A stretch of 64,000 nt of DNA from Thiomicrorhabdus sp965603495 (GCA_965603495.1 CBFDDF010000004.1:124001-188000); one strand, 5' to 3'; counted from the first letter of the stretch, positions 8,212 to 17,768 are shown. A program made the numbers and translations. The notes: generated from the letters alone by a model not told the origin.

Positions 8212-9087
8212 TTAAGTCCTAATACCCGCTAAAAGTCCCCATTCTTCCTGTTTCTCAAAGGTGTCGAGTTCAACGCCTAGGTCGCGGTAATGGTTTATCA
8301 AACCCTCTGCTTGATTCGCCAATAAACCAGATAATACCAAAGTACCTCCCGGCTTCAGTAGGCGGATAAACTCGCCTGCTAATTCTTTAACGGGTCCCGC
8401 CAGAATATTAGCGACTAACAAGTCGACAGGCTGAGAGTCAAAGTCTTTGACCAGTTCAAAGGGGATGCTTTCATGATTACGTTCAGCGTTTTGTCGGCTG
8501 GCGGTAATCGCCTGCGGGTCAATGTCGGTGCCAGCCACAGAGGCCGCGCCTAATTTTTGGGCAGCCAGGGCCAGAATGCCTGAACCACAACCGTAATCAA
8601 TGACGCTGAGATTTTTTGGGGCATGTTGATCTAGCCAAGTTAAACAGAGCGAGGTTGTCGGATGCGTTCCGGTTCCAAATGCCATGCCAGGATCGAGCAT
8701 TAAATTCACGGCTTCTGGTTGCGGCGCTTCTAGCCAGCTAGGCACAATCCACAGATTGTCTCCGAATTGCATGGGCTTGAATAAATCCATCCAGGCTCGA
8801 ATCCAATCTTTGTCTTCAAGTTGCTCAGTTTTATAATCCGCGGCAGGGACATCAGGCATCAGTTGAGTCAGTTGTTGAATGACGGCTTGAGGATCGACTT
8901 CGGCATCAAACAACCCAACCACTTTGGTTTTGTCCCAAATAGGGGTGGTACCCAGTTCAGGCTCAAAAATAGGTTGGTCTTGAGCATCCTCGAAAGTGAC
9001 TGAAGCGGCATTCACCTCCATAAAAGCATCTGAGAGAGGTTCTGCAATCGCTTCTGAGACCACTGTGTTTATTTGAATCCAAGCCAT
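8212..9087 (-). CDS. prmA: Ribosomal protein L11 methyltransferase
   Basis: PrmA trimethylates ribosomal protein L11 with S-adenosylmethionine. The start is set at ATG 9087 (MAWIQINTVV), giving 291 residues; the open frame extends 14 codons further but AGGA lies 9 bases before this ATG and family members begin here. The methyltransferase domain has LDPGMAFGTGTHPTT (about 135-149), SAM motif I DYGCGSGILALAA, and motif IV LLVANILAGPV. It heads the prmA-dusB-fis stretch after the accC terminator. Confidence 0.95.
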   Translation of the reverse strand: MAWIQINTVVSEAIAEPLSDAFMEVNAASVTFEDAQDQPIFEPELGTTPIWDKTKVVGLFDAEVDPQAVIQQLTQLMPDVPAADYKTEQLEDKDWIRAWMDLFKPMQFGDNLWIVPSWLEAPQPEAVNLMLDPGMAFGTGTHPTTSLCLTWLDQHAPKNLSVIDYGCGSGILALAAQKLGAASVAGTDIDPQAITASRQNAERNHESIPFELVKDFDSQPVDLLVANILAGPVKELAGEFIRLLKPGGTLVLSGLLANQAEGLINHYRDLGVELDTFEKQEEWGLLAGIRT

Positions 9088-9109
9088 CGTTTTATATCCT
9101 TTTTTAAAA

Positions 9110-9155
9110 CACAAAAGCACGAAGACCAAAGTTGAGTAACTTCAAGTCTTCGTGC
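9110..9155 (-). terminator. Terminator after accC (minus strand)
   Basis: A 10-bp stem GCACGAAGAC/GTCTTCGTGC encloses a second small stem (AAGTT/AACTT). The minus-strand 3' side runs into TTTT. Confidence 0.8.
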
Positions 9156-9192
9156 CTTAGTGGTTAAATATTTTTAGTCTTAACGTGGAAAG

Positions 9193-10542
9193 TTAAACTA
9201 AATGTTCTAAACGTTCTTCTAAATAGTGGATGTTACGCCCACCGTCACAGAATCCACCATCGTTCATGATTTCGCGTTGTAGATGGATATTGGTTTCGAT
9301 TCCCTTAATGACCATCTCGCTTAAAGCGCTGTCCATACGACGAATCGCTGTGGTACGGTCACTGCCAAAGCAGATCAACTTACCAATCATAGAATCATAA
9401 TGTGGCGGAACCGAATAGCCAGTATAGATATGCGAATCCCAACGAACACCTAAACCACCAGGTAAGTGTAAACGCTCAATGGTACCTGGAGAAGGCATGA
9501 AGTTTTTAGCAGGGTTTTCCGCATTCACACGACACTCAATGGCATGGCCAGTGATTTTGATGTCTTCTTGTTTCAGACTAAGCGGTTTGCCCATCGCAAT
9601 CTCAATTTGAGCTTTCACTAAATCAATACCCGTAACCATTTCAGTCACGCAATGCTCAACTTGTAAGCGGGTGTTCATTTCAATAAAGAAGAACTCGCCG
9701 TTTTCATATAAGAATTCGAAAGTGCCTGCGCCACGGTAGTTGATTTCGATACAGGCATTGACACAAGCCGCACCAATACGAGCACGTTGCTCTTCAGTCA
9801 CACCTGGAGCCGGAGCTTCTTCAACGACCTTTTGATGACGGCGTTGCATAGAGCAATCACGTTCACCTAAGTGAATCGCATTACCTTGACCGTCCGCTAA
9901 GATTTGAATCTCGACATGACGTGGGTTTTCCAGGAATTTTTCCATGTAAACTTCTGGATTACCAAAGAAACTACCCGCTTCAGATTTTGTAAGCTGAATC
10001 GACTTTAGAAGGCTGGCTTCAGTATGCACAACACGCATACCGCGACCACCACCGCCACCAGAAGCTTTGATGATGATTGGGTAACCAATTTCTTTCGCAA
10101 TACGATGGTTTTCGGCATCGTCTTCACCTAAGGGGCCACCAGAACCTGGTACGGTTGGTACACCGGCCGCTTTCATAGCGCGGATGGCCATAACCTTATC
10201 ACCCATAATGCGAATAGTTTCCGCTTTAGGACCAATAAAGGCAAAACCACTCTCTTCAACGCGCTCTGCAAAGTCAGCATTTTCAGATAAGAAGCCGTAA
10301 CCTGGGTGAATCGCGCCCGCATCAGTGACTTCTGCCGCTGCAATGATTGCCGGAACATTCAAATAACTGTCGGTTGAAGCAGGGGGTCCAATACAGACCG
10401 ATTCATCGGCCAATAGGACATGTTTTAGGGTTGCATCAGCCGTTGAGTGCACAGCGACAGTTTTAATGCCTAATTCTTTACAGGCGCGTAAAACACGCAG
10501 TGCAATCTCGCCACGGTTGGCAATGAGGATTTTTTCAATCAT
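9193..10542 (-). CDS. accC: Acetyl-CoA carboxylase, biotin carboxylase subunit
   Basis: AccC carboxylates the biotin of AccB with ATP and bicarbonate, the first committed step of fatty acid synthesis. The 449 residues are full length. Visible features are the N-terminal KILIANRGEIALRV, the ATP-grasp glycine loop KASGGGGGRGMRVV (about 159-172), EAPAPG, the catalytic EMNTRLQVEH (about 288-297) and the C-terminal domain with ECRVNAENP. It lies 12 bases after accB, one operon. Confidence 0.98.
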   Translation of the reverse strand: MIEKILIANRGEIALRVLRACKELGIKTVAVHSTADATLKHVLLADESVCIGPPASTDSYLNVPAIIAAAEVTDAGAIHPGYGFLSENADFAERVEESGFAFIGPKAETIRIMGDKVMAIRAMKAAGVPTVPGSGGPLGEDDAENHRIAKEIGYPIIIKASGGGGGRGMRVVHTEASLLKSIQLTKSEAGSFFGNPEVYMEKFLENPRHVEIQILADGQGNAIHLGERDCSMQRRHQKVVEEAPAPGVTEEQRARIGAACVNACIEINYRGAGTFEFLYENGEFFFIEMNTRLQVEHCVTEMVTGIDLVKAQIEIAMGKPLSLKQEDIKITGHAIECRVNAENPAKNFMPSPGTIERLHLPGGLGVRWDSHIYTGYSVPPHYDSMIGKLICFGSDRTTAIRRMDSALSEMVIKGIETNIHLQREIMNDGGFCDGGRNIHYLEERLEHLV

Positions 10543-10554
10543 TTAAAATCTTCC

Positions 10555-11013
10555 TTATTCGATTATGAATAGCGGTTGACCGTATTCAACAGCATCACCG
10601 TTAACGCCCATGATTTTCTTGACGGTACCAGAGGCATCAGACTCGATAGGGTTCATGATTTTCATCGCTTCGATAATACACAGCGTATCGCCTACAGCAA
10701 CCTGATCACCGACTTGTACAAAAGCGCCGGCTTCAGGAGAAGGAGAGCCGTAGAAGGTTCCAACCATTGGTGAAATCACTGCATGACCACTGATTTCTGC
10801 CGGAGCTGCTGCAACAGGTACGGTAGCAACAGGTGCAGCCTGAGTGGCAACAGGCGCTGAAGCAATAGGCGCAGTAGCAGCAGGGGCAGAAATGTAGACA
10901 GGTTCTTTGCTACGAGTGATGCGAATATTATGCTCACCTTCTTTAATTTCGATTTCAGCAATGTCTGACTGCTCGACGATTTCAATTAACTTACGAATTG
11001 AACGAATATCCAT
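10555..11013 (-). CDS. accB: Biotin carboxyl carrier protein of acetyl-CoA carboxylase
   Basis: AccB carries biotin between the carboxylase and carboxyltransferase. The 152-residue protein has an N-terminal helical part (1-37), an Ala/Pro/Val-rich flexible linker (about 40-72), and a C-terminal biotinyl domain with EAMKIMN, biotinylated at K118. The linker's repeating A-P-V composition is normal for the family. It is followed directly by accC and preceded by aroQ. Confidence 0.97.
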   Translation of the reverse strand: MDIRSIRKLIEIVEQSDIAEIEIKEGEHNIRITRSKEPVYISAPAATAPIASAPVATQAAPVATVPVAAAPAEISGHAVISPMVGTFYGSPSPEAGAFVQVGDQVAVGDTLCIIEAMKIMNPIESDASGTVKKIMGVNGDAVEYGQPLFIIE

Positions 11014-11088
11014 GTGGTAAATCCTCTGCTTTGATTTTTTTATTTAAACTGTTTGATTGTTCGATTGTTTGGTTTTTTATATGACTGA

Positions 11089-11535
11089 CTAGCAGCCGTT
11101 ACTAATTTTTGCTGATGCGGCTAGAAATGCGAGTTCATAACCTTGTGTGCCCAGTCCGGCAATCACACCATCGGCTAAATCAGAAAAATAGGAGTGTGCT
11201 CTAAACGCTTCACGTTTGTGGATATTGGAGAGGTGCACTTCTATAAAAGGGATGCTTACAGTTGCTAAGGCATCACGAATTGCCACGCTGGTGTGGGTAA
11301 ATGCAGCGGGATTGATAATAATGTACTTAGTGCCGTCATCCATCGCTTGGTGGATACGTTCTACAATCTCATGTTCGGCATTGCTCTGAAAGTCGAATAG
11401 ACGAATATTGTGAGTATCTGCCAGGGTTTCCAATGACTCGATGATATCCGCGAGCGTTTGGTGACCGTAAATTTCAGGTTCACGACGACCAAGCATGTTT
11501 AAGTTTGGACCGTTAATCACTAAAAGTGTTGGCAT
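11089..11535 (-). CDS. aroQ: Type II 3-dehydroquinate dehydratase
   Basis: AroQ removes water from 3-dehydroquinate in the shikimate pathway. The 148-residue protein has the catalytic-loop PNLNMLGRREPEIYG (about 9-23), the substrate-binding NPAAFTHTSVAIRDAL and EVHLSNIHKREAFRAHSY. The aroQ-accB-accC order is common in Gammaproteobacteria. A TATAAT hexamer lies on the minus strand at 11567-11572, about 32 bases before the start, but its -35 box is weak. Confidence 0.97.
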   Translation of the reverse strand: MPTLLVINGPNLNMLGRREPEIYGHQTLADIIESLETLADTHNIRLFDFQSNAEHEIVERIHQAMDDGTKYIIINPAAFTHTSVAIRDALATVSIPFIEVHLSNIHKREAFRAHSYFSDLADGVIAGLGTQGYELAFLAASAKISNGC

Positions 11536-11769
11536 GAAGCTTATCCCTGTAAATCGAATTGCAAAAATTATAACTGAAAGTGTAGGTGACTGCTATGTAA
11601 AACCGATAAATGGAGGGTAATTTCTGCACGAAATGAGCTGTTCTGTATTGAAAAGTAATAAAGTTAAAGTTTTTGGGCTTGAGTGAAGTTGGCTGGTGAA
11701 TGATTAAGGTATGTTTTTCTTTGCCGAGTCTAAAAGGAAGTGCTTAAAACCTGTACCTATAAAGGTGAT

Positions 11770-11809
11770 AAAAAACGCCCTGTCAGAGTTTGTCTGTACA
11801 GGGCGTTTT
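11770..11809 (-). terminator. Terminator after dsbD (minus strand)
   Basis: AAAACGCCCTGT pairs with ACAGGGCGTTTT around a short loop. A T run follows on the minus strand, about 50 bases past dsbD; the stem could also act on the plus strand. Confidence 0.85.
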
Positions 11810-11859
11810 AATGAAGGCAAGTTGAGAAATAGAATCAAATGTTATGACAGGTTCAATTG

Positions 11860-14166
11860 TTATTTATATGCCCGGTTAATATGTGTGATAAATACTTCGC
11901 TGGGTTTAAAACCAACCACGCGCTGTGCTTTTTGCTCTACCCCTGAAGCGTTAAAAAACAAAATTGCTGGCGGACCGATTAATCCAAATTTCTTCATAAG
12001 GGCTTTATCAATCCCATCATTCGCTGTGACATCCGCTTGTAACAAGGTGATGCCAGACAACGCTTGATGAACCTGTGGTCGGGTAAAGGTCAGTTTTTCC
12101 ATCTCCTTACAACTTATGCACCAGTCAGCATAAAAATCGAGCATAACGGGCTGGCCCTTCGCGAGTTCAGCTTCTAAATCTTCAATGCTTTTAATGGCTT
12201 TGAAGTTTAGGTGTTCAGATTGTACTTGTGAGCTGCTGACACCGCCTTTAAAAGTCTTTAAAGGCTGAAACATGTCTTGGCTGCCACCCATTAAGCCAAT
12301 CAGAATCATTGTGCCGTAAAGGAATAAAACTAATGCAAGGCCTTTAACCAGTTTCAACCAGCCAGATTGAGATAGGGTCGATTCAAATGCGCCCATATAG
12401 ACGGCAGAGATGATAAACAGCATTGCCCAACTCAGCATTGCAACTTCTGACGGAATAATACGTTCCAACATCCAGATGGCAATACCGATCAGCATTACCC
12501 CAAAGACGGCTTTGACATTGTCCATCCAAGCGCCAGCACGAGGTAGTAGTTTGCCGGCTGAAGTACCTAGCAGTAATAGGGGAAGTCCCATCCCTATGCT
12601 CATCGCAAACAATGCAACGCCACCTAAGATCGCATCACCAGTTTGACCAATATAAATTAAGGCCCCCGCTAAAGGCGGTGCGACACAAGGGCCAACAATC
12701 AATGCCGATAAAAAGCCCATAATGGCAACTCCCGTTAAGGTGCCGCCTTGTTGTTTATTAGAAAGGCCAGTTAGTTTGGTTTGTAGTCTACTCGGCAATT
12801 GCAGTTCATAAAAACCGAACATAGATAGTGAGAGCAGTACAAAAATCAAACTGAATGAGCCAATAATCCATGGGTTCTGGAAAGCGGCTTGTAGGTTCTC
12901 ACCGAAGACGCCCGCCAGGACACCGGCGACCGTATAGGTGACCGACATGGCTAATACATAGACCAATGACATGATAAAGGCACGTTGCGTGGTGAGTTTA
13001 TCGCCCTGGCCAACAATAATACTGGAAAGGATGGGGATCATTGGGAATACGCACGGTGTAAAGGCGAGCAGTAATCCAAAGATAAAAAAGGTCGCAATCA
13101 CAATCCAAACACTGCTGTTTTTCAAAGTGTCGGCGATTTGATCACTCTCAGAAAGCGCTTCGCTAGCAGACTCTACGGTAGGGCTTGTCGTGGAAGGTGC
13201 TGCAGTTGATGTGCTTAGGATTGAACCACTTTTCTGAACCGTTTGAATATCAGCGGGATTTAATGAAATCTGTTTTTTAATAGGTGGATAGCAAACGCCC
13301 ACAGCCGCAGAGCAACCTTGAAACTCTACTTGTATCGTTGAGTTAGACTCCAGAGCATTGATTGGTAAGCTTCCTGTCATCATGCCATGATAAACCATGG
13401 TTTTACCAAACAACGGATCATCAATTTGTTCGGCTTTAGGCAGTTGCAGTTCACCAATCGAAGCGTCACCATCTAAAACACTGACTTTAAACTTATCTTG
13501 GTAGAGGTGATAGTCATGGGCAATGTTCCAAACCAGTTCAAGTTGGCCGGCAGCGTTCATTTGGTGAGAAAACTGAAAGGCTTCTTCTGCATCCAATAAT
13601 TCTGGTTGATCGCTGTCTTGTTTAAAAAAGCTATTCAGAGCAGATAAAGAGCCAAAACCGTTTGCTGTATCAGCTGCAGTCGTTTGAATGGTTGCTTGGC
13701 TTGCAGGCAATTCAATTGTGAAATTGCGTGTTTGCGGTGGATAGCAAACCCCAATTTTATCTGCACATCCTTGGTATTTGACAGTCAGTGTCGCAGTTGC
13801 AGCAGTGTCTGTAGGGTTTTGAAAAGGCAGGCTTATGTGTACTGAGTGTTCATAGACGTCAGTTTTACCAAAGAGCGGATCATCGACCAGTTTGGCTTTA
13901 GAGTAAATAGGGGGTTCCAGATATGTGGAGTCCGAAGTTACCGAGAGTTTGTCTTTATAAAGATGATAGTCTTCGGCAATGTTCCATTGCAGGATAACTT
14001 TTTGATCTTCAATCAGTGGCGCTTCAAGTTTAAAGGCATCATCAACTTCAAGTAGGTCGTCATTGGCGTGCGCCAGAGAACTGAACAAGCTAAGTGTCAG
14101 CAAGCTGATTAGCAATGATGTTAAGAATATTTTGTAACGTGTCTGGGTGTTTTGAAACATATTCAA
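11860..14166 (-). CDS. dsbD: Thiol:disulfide interchange protein DsbD with duplicated N-terminal domain
   Basis: DsbD moves electrons from cytoplasmic thioredoxin to periplasmic disulfide reducers and cytochrome c maturation. It is 768 residues against about 565 in E. coli. After a signal peptide (1-34) there are two N-terminal domains: ~36-155 with C134/C141 in QGCADKIGVCYPP, and ~190-302 with C285/C292 in QGCSAAVGVCYPP; both keep the redox pair. A Ser/Thr-rich linker follows, then the membrane domain (~352-630) with C372 (TPCVFP) and C493 (GPCVAPP), and a thioredoxin domain with DWCISC (C683/C686). The extra 200 residues are explained by the tandem domain. It is transcribed alone, divergent from fxsA. 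Confidence 0.96.
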   Translation of the reverse strand: MNMFQNTQTRYKIFLTSLLISLLTLSLFSSLAHANDDLLEVDDAFKLEAPLIEDQKVILQWNIAEDYHLYKDKLSVTSDSTYLEPPIYSKAKLVDDPLFGKTDVYEHSVHISLPFQNPTDTAATATLTVKYQGCADKIGVCYPPQTRNFTIELPASQATIQTTAADTANGFGSLSALNSFFKQDSDQPELLDAEEAFQFSHQMNAAGQLELVWNIAHDYHLYQDKFKVSVLDGDASIGELQLPKAEQIDDPLFGKTMVYHGMMTGSLPINALESNSTIQVEFQGCSAAVGVCYPPIKKQISLNPADIQTVQKSGSILSTSTAAPSTTSPTVESASEALSESDQIADTLKNSSVWIVIATFFIFGLLLAFTPCVFPMIPILSSIIVGQGDKLTTQRAFIMSLVYVLAMSVTYTVAGVLAGVFGENLQAAFQNPWIIGSFSLIFVLLSLSMFGFYELQLPSRLQTKLTGLSNKQQGGTLTGVAIMGFLSALIVGPCVAPPLAGALIYIGQTGDAILGGVALFAMSIGMGLPLLLLGTSAGKLLPRAGAWMDNVKAVFGVMLIGIAIWMLERIIPSEVAMLSWAMLFIISAVYMGAFESTLSQSGWLKLVKGLALVLFLYGTMILIGLMGGSQDMFQPLKTFKGGVSSSQVQSEHLNFKAIKSIEDLEAELAKGQPVMLDFYADWCISCKEMEKLTFTRPQVHQALSGITLLQADVTANDGIDKALMKKFGLIGPPAILFFNASGVEQKAQRVVGFKPSEVFITHINRAYK

Positions 14167-14394
14167 CTTCTCGTAAGGTTTGCCTTGAAAGCTTAAGTAA
14201 GCGACCTCATAAATAAAAGAGCGCCGTGTTTATTGTATAAAGCCGGGTTATAGTTTGATAATTAGGTCATTCTATAATACTTTTTACAGTTGAGCAGGTC
14301 TGGTTTGTACTACACTGAACAATAATTAAGATTACATTTAGTGTTGAAAATAATCCATACGCTAAAAACCCCTATACATTCAAGAGACCTTGTT

Positions 14395-14892
14395 ATGCGA
14401 ATTTTATTTCTACTTTTATTTGTGATTCCTTTAGTTGAGCTGTATTTCTTGATACAGGTCGGTGAGGAAATCGGCGCTTTACCAACGATTCTATTAACCA
14501 TTTTTACCGCCGTTGTGGGCATCGCTTTGATGAGAATGCAGGGTTTGGCGATTATGCAGAAGGCGCAGTTGTCGATGGCATCAGGCAAGCCGCCGACAAC
14601 AGAAGTGATGGAAGGCGTGTTTATCTTTCTGGGTGGCATCTTTCTGTTTTTTCCGGGGCTACTAACCGATGCCATCGGTTTTCTGTTTCTAATGCCATTT
14701 GTCAGACACTTCTTAATTAAACAGAGTGTGAATGGCATGCAAAGCAGAGGGTCTTATCGTCAGAAAGCCCAACACAATGAATATTACGAGGGTGAATGGA
14801 GTGAGGCATCGGCACGCACTACGCGCCGACTCGAAACCGACTTTATTGAAGGCGAAGTCATTGAACCGGCTGCTGATTCAACTAAAAAATAG
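14395..14892 (+). CDS. fxsA: FxsA family membrane protein
   Basis: FxsA is a small inner-membrane protein; in E. coli overproduction lets cells exclude phage T7 with F plasmid, and its normal role is unclear. The start is set at ATG 14395 (MRILFLLLFVIPLVEL); the open frame begins 18 codons earlier with no typical leader. The 165-residue product has membrane helices at about 2-20, 25-47 and 75-105, the family motifs EL.F.IQVG..IG and GKPP, and a hydrophilic acidic tail. A TTTACA element at about 14283 could be its -35 box. It is often next to groES in relatives, but not here. Confidence 0.85.
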   Translation: MRILFLLLFVIPLVELYFLIQVGEEIGALPTILLTIFTAVVGIALMRMQGLAIMQKAQLSMASGKPPTTEVMEGVFIFLGGIFLFFPGLLTDAIGFLFLMPFVRHFLIKQSVNGMQSRGSYRQKAQHNEYYEGEWSEASARTTRRLETDFIEGEVIEPAADSTKK

Positions 14893-15033
14893 ACTCAAAA
14901 TCATGAGTTACCAGGGTATGGTGAGACGCAGTTACCGTCTTTAATGTTGCAAAGCTGTTTCGAGAATTTAAGCCTATCGATTTGATCGCTAAAGGTGTCT
15001 GTCTAGCAATTCATCATTCAATCCAGTCGTTTG

Positions 15034-15045
15034 ACCAGGCCTGGT
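15034..15045. repeat. ACCAGGCCTGGT palindrome between fxsA and the YeeZ-like gene
   Basis: This is a perfect copy, symmetric over 14 bases (GACCAGGCCTGGTC), in the gap between two convergent genes. Confidence 0.8.
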
Positions 15046-15108
15046 CTAATGGTCTGTTTGAACGGTAAGTCTCTCGCAGCCTTCATCGTTTAAACGTTTT
15101 AAGTTACG

Positions 15109-15945
15109 CTAAAGTAACTCGATATACCCCTCTTTGTAAGTTGGATATTTGAATTCATAGCCCGTTGCTCTGATTTTGGCATTTGAGATACGTTTATTGC
15201 TACGCATCATGCGGGCATTTTCGGATGCTTCATTGTGTTCTACCTCTGGCATGCAGAGTTCCTCGGCCAGCCATTCATATACTTCGCACGACAGCGACGG
15301 TTGATTGTCTACCCCTACATAAAGTGATTCAACATCTTCTGGATGACTTTCATTTAGATTGAGTAGGTGTGTCAGCATGCCTGCGCAATCGGCCGAGTGA
15401 ATGCGATTACTCCAAACGTCTTCCATACAGTGTGCTTTACCAGCGCGGACTAAATCAATTAAATGCGTCCGGCCAGGGCCGTAAATTCCACCAAAGCGAA
15501 CGACGGTCGCTGGAAATTCACTCTCTAGAGCGATTGCTTCGCCTTCTAATATTCGTTTAGTTGAAAAGCTGGTGTCATGCGTTGGGCTAGATTCACTGAC
15601 CAATTCACCCTCGTTTTGTCCAAACACCGAAGAGCTCGAGATGAAAAACAGTCGCTTGATTGCCTGGCCTTGCAAGGTGTGTAACAGATTTTTTAAGCCT
15701 GAAACATAGGCTTGGTAATAGGCAGAGTCTTTGAATTTACCTGCGGAGGCCATATAAAAAACATAATCAATCTTCTTAGGAAGGTTATTGATTGTGCCGG
15801 TTAAATTAGCTTCGATGGGTACGATGCAGTCAGGTAAGGCATCAACGTTTCGGCGTAAGCCAAATACTTTATGTCCTTGTTGAGTCAGTTCTGTGCCCAA
15901 TAAACAGCCTACATCCCCGCAGCCTGCAATCAAAATGTTCGCCAT
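15109..15945 (-). CDS. YeeZ-like NAD(P)-binding epimerase/dehydratase family protein
   Basis: This 278-residue cytoplasmic protein has the Rossmann motif GCGDVGCLLG (about 8-17), an SSSSVFGQ segment and the RFGGIYGPGR motif of extended short-chain dehydrogenases (about 147-156). The start without a TGxxGxxG motif, and the GCGD form, match the YeeZ family of uncharacterised NAD-dependent proteins. The usual catalytic Y-x-x-x-K is not obvious, so the substrate cannot be named. It stands alone, with palindrome copies on both sides. Confidence 0.8.
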   Translation of the reverse strand: MANILIAGCGDVGCLLGTELTQQGHKVFGLRRNVDALPDCIVPIEANLTGTINNLPKKIDYVFYMASAGKFKDSAYYQAYVSGLKNLLHTLQGQAIKRLFFISSSSVFGQNEGELVSESSPTHDTSFSTKRILEGEAIALESEFPATVVRFGGIYGPGRTHLIDLVRAGKAHCMEDVWSNRIHSADCAGMLTHLLNLNESHPEDVESLYVGVDNQPSLSCEVYEWLAEELCMPEVEHNEASENARMMRSNKRISNAKIRATGYEFKYPTYKEGYIELL

Positions 15946-16040
15946 AACAATTTCTCCCTGTTTTGCCCATAGTAAATCAAAATGACGAAATCAAAAAGCG
16001 AAATTAATGTCTAAAAATGAAATATTTTGTCAGGGGTTTG

Positions 16041-16052
16041 ACCAGGCCTGGT
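16041..16052. repeat. ACCAGGCCTGGT palindrome upstream of the YeeZ-like gene
   Basis: A perfect copy about 95 bases upstream of the minus-strand gene, in the context TTTGACCAGGCCTGGTAGG. Confidence 0.8.
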
Positions 16053-16204
16053 AGGTTAAAGGGTGAGTGTTTATTTTTATTTGTGTGCTGATAAAGATAA
16101 GGCTTGAATTACTGCGCCACAAAATGCGAAGTTCTTGGTGGGTGAGAGGACTCGAGAGGGATTTAGGTTAAGGAAGTGTTCTATTTTAGTTAAGTTTTAG
16201 GCAA

Positions 16205-16240
16205 TAAAAAACCGCGATTGAATAAATCCAATCGCGGCTC
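16205..16240 (-). terminator. Terminator after FadL copy 1
   Basis: CCGCGATTG pairs with CAATCGCGG, with T runs on both strands, so it may act in both directions. The copy-2 terminator at 17735-17768 shares most of this sequence. Confidence 0.85.
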
Positions 16241-16285
16241 TTTTTTTTTGGTGTTACTAACTAATTCTTTTAAATGACTTAAGAG

Positions 16286-17506
16286 CTAGAAGTTGTAACG
16301 GACAGATACTGTGTAAGCAGTTTGAGAGTGCTTAGTAGTTGTGTTACCCATGCCTAAAGCAGTCAAATCAGCAGTTGTTTTAACTTCTGGTGCGATAACC
16401 ACAGCCGCATCAATAGAAACTGTTTTAGTTAAGTTATAACCGCCACCGAATGAGAAATGCTGCTCAGTCGTTGCAGGGAAGAATATATTGTTGAACATGT
16501 TCAAAGTAGCCCCTGCTGTAGTAGTGCCATCTTGTTCTTTAATTGGGTTATCTGCTGCGTTATAACCAGCACCTAACCAGTAGCCGTTGCCTTGGTATTT
16601 AGCACCAACAGCGATGACATTTTGATCTTCCCAACCAAAGTCGCCATAGCCAGTAGCATCAGCCCATTTGATCTGTTTAAAATCAGCCGTTAGAGTAATA
16701 TTGTCCATCTGGTATGCAATACCCGCTTTAAGCTCTGCAGGTTGTTCAAGCTTGTCAGAGAATGCAGCAGGAATGTAGCCTACAAATGGTGTTGATGCGA
16801 CAGATAGTTGGTTGTCATATTTCATGCTGATTGCAGAAGTATAGCTGGCGGCAACGGTCAAGTCTTTATCGATATCGAAATAACCACCTAGGCTGAAGCC
16901 CATTCCGAGGTCAGAAGCTGCACCACTGCCAATCTTTCCAGCCCCAAGCGGTGCACCATTATAGTTGATATCTAAAGCGCCATACTGAATGATAGGAGAG
17001 AAGCCAATCCCGAAGTTATCTTCATTATAAGCAAGGGTCGGTACAAAACGCATGATTTGCAGATTAGATTGCGCTTCAAACTGATTATATGCTCCCACGC
17101 CTACAGCAACTTCATTTGCAGAATAATCAACGCCCATACCTGAAGTACCATACATGCCGATACCGAATGTTAGCGTGTCGTTAATGCGACTTGCCAGAGA
17201 TACTGACGGAATAACAAAAGTATCTGCTGTGCTATCGGAAAAAGTTTGTGAAGAATCGGTTACACCATCGTTGCTAACGTTAGGCAGGAATAAAGTTCCA
17301 CCAAATGAGAATTCAGAGCCTTTTGCTTTACCAATCATTGCCGGGTTAATGATAAGGTTTTCAGCACCATAGTATGCAGCAACACCTGTACCACCCATTG
17401 CAGAGGACTGTGCGCCAACACCTGTCATGTTTGTACCGTTGGTTGCCAATGCAGATGATGCACAGATGGTTGTGGATACAGCTAACGCCAATCTTGTTTT
17501 GTTCAT
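16286..17506 (-). CDS. FadL/OmpP1 family outer-membrane channel, copy 1
   Basis: FadL-type barrels let hydrophobic compounds such as long-chain fatty acids across the outer membrane. The start is ATG 17506 (MNKTRLALAV), after GAG at 7 bases spacing; the product has 406 residues. Residues 1-21 are a signal peptide ending ASSALA. The mature N-terminus TNGTNMTGVGAQSSAMGGTGVA is the FadL hatch signature, and the chain ends in F as outer-membrane barrels do. Bases 16311-17269 are identical to the neighbouring copy. It has its own promoter and terminator. The transported compound is unknown. Confidence 0.88.
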   Translation of the reverse strand: MNKTRLALAVSTTICASSALATNGTNMTGVGAQSSAMGGTGVAAYYGAENLIINPAMIGKAKGSEFSFGGTLFLPNVSNDGVTDSSQTFSDSTADTFVIPSVSLASRINDTLTFGIGMYGTSGMGVDYSANEVAVGVGAYNQFEAQSNLQIMRFVPTLAYNEDNFGIGFSPIIQYGALDINYNGAPLGAGKIGSGAASDLGMGFSLGGYFDIDKDLTVAASYTSAISMKYDNQLSVASTPFVGYIPAAFSDKLEQPAELKAGIAYQMDNITLTADFKQIKWADATGYGDFGWEDQNVIAVGAKYQGNGYWLGAGYNAADNPIKEQDGTTTAGATLNMFNNIFFPATTEQHFSFGGGYNLTKTVSIDAAVVIAPEVKTTADLTALGMGNTTTKHSQTAYTVSVRYNF

Positions 17507-17622
17507 TTTGAGTCTCATTTTGGTTTCTAAAGGCTAGGTGTTTTTTGCCTAAAAAATTTCTGGTTGTAGGCTTTTTATATAAGATTATTACCAATTACTA
17601 ATTTGGTTTTATTTTGGGCACT

Positions 17623-17652
17623 ACTATGCGTTATTGAAATAGATTTTGACAA
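17623..17652 (-). promoter_or_regulatory. Predicted promoter of FadL copy 1
   Basis: On the minus strand, TTGTCA and CATAGT are 18 bases apart, about 117 bases before the start. The same layout and an identical GCATAGTAGT block precede copy 2, which supports it as a conserved promoter. Confidence 0.6.
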
Positions 17653-17734
17653 TCAAATAATTTGATGCAATCCAAAGTGAATCAGTTATTTGCGGTGGGT
17701 TAGGCTGGATAAAGGAGGAGAAATGAGGGGCAAT

Positions 17735-17768
17735 AAAAAACCGCGAGAGAATAAATCCAATCGCGGTT
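17735..17768 (-). terminator. Terminator after FadL copy 2
   Basis: CCGCGAGAG...CAATCGCGG forms an imperfect stem with a T run on the minus strand. The flank GGGCAATAAAAAACCGCGA is shared in large part with the copy-1 terminator. Confidence 0.8.

Larger units (their letters stand above)
15946..16285. other. Non-coding gap before the FadL pair
   Basis: The 340 bases hold one ACCAGGCCTGGT palindrome (16041) and the terminator of the first fadL copy (16205-16240). No gene is seen. Confidence 0.7.

Noticed and set aside
14310..14738. 142-codon reverse frame over fxsA
   Set aside because: It is a shadow of the forward FxsA coding sequence, without family features.
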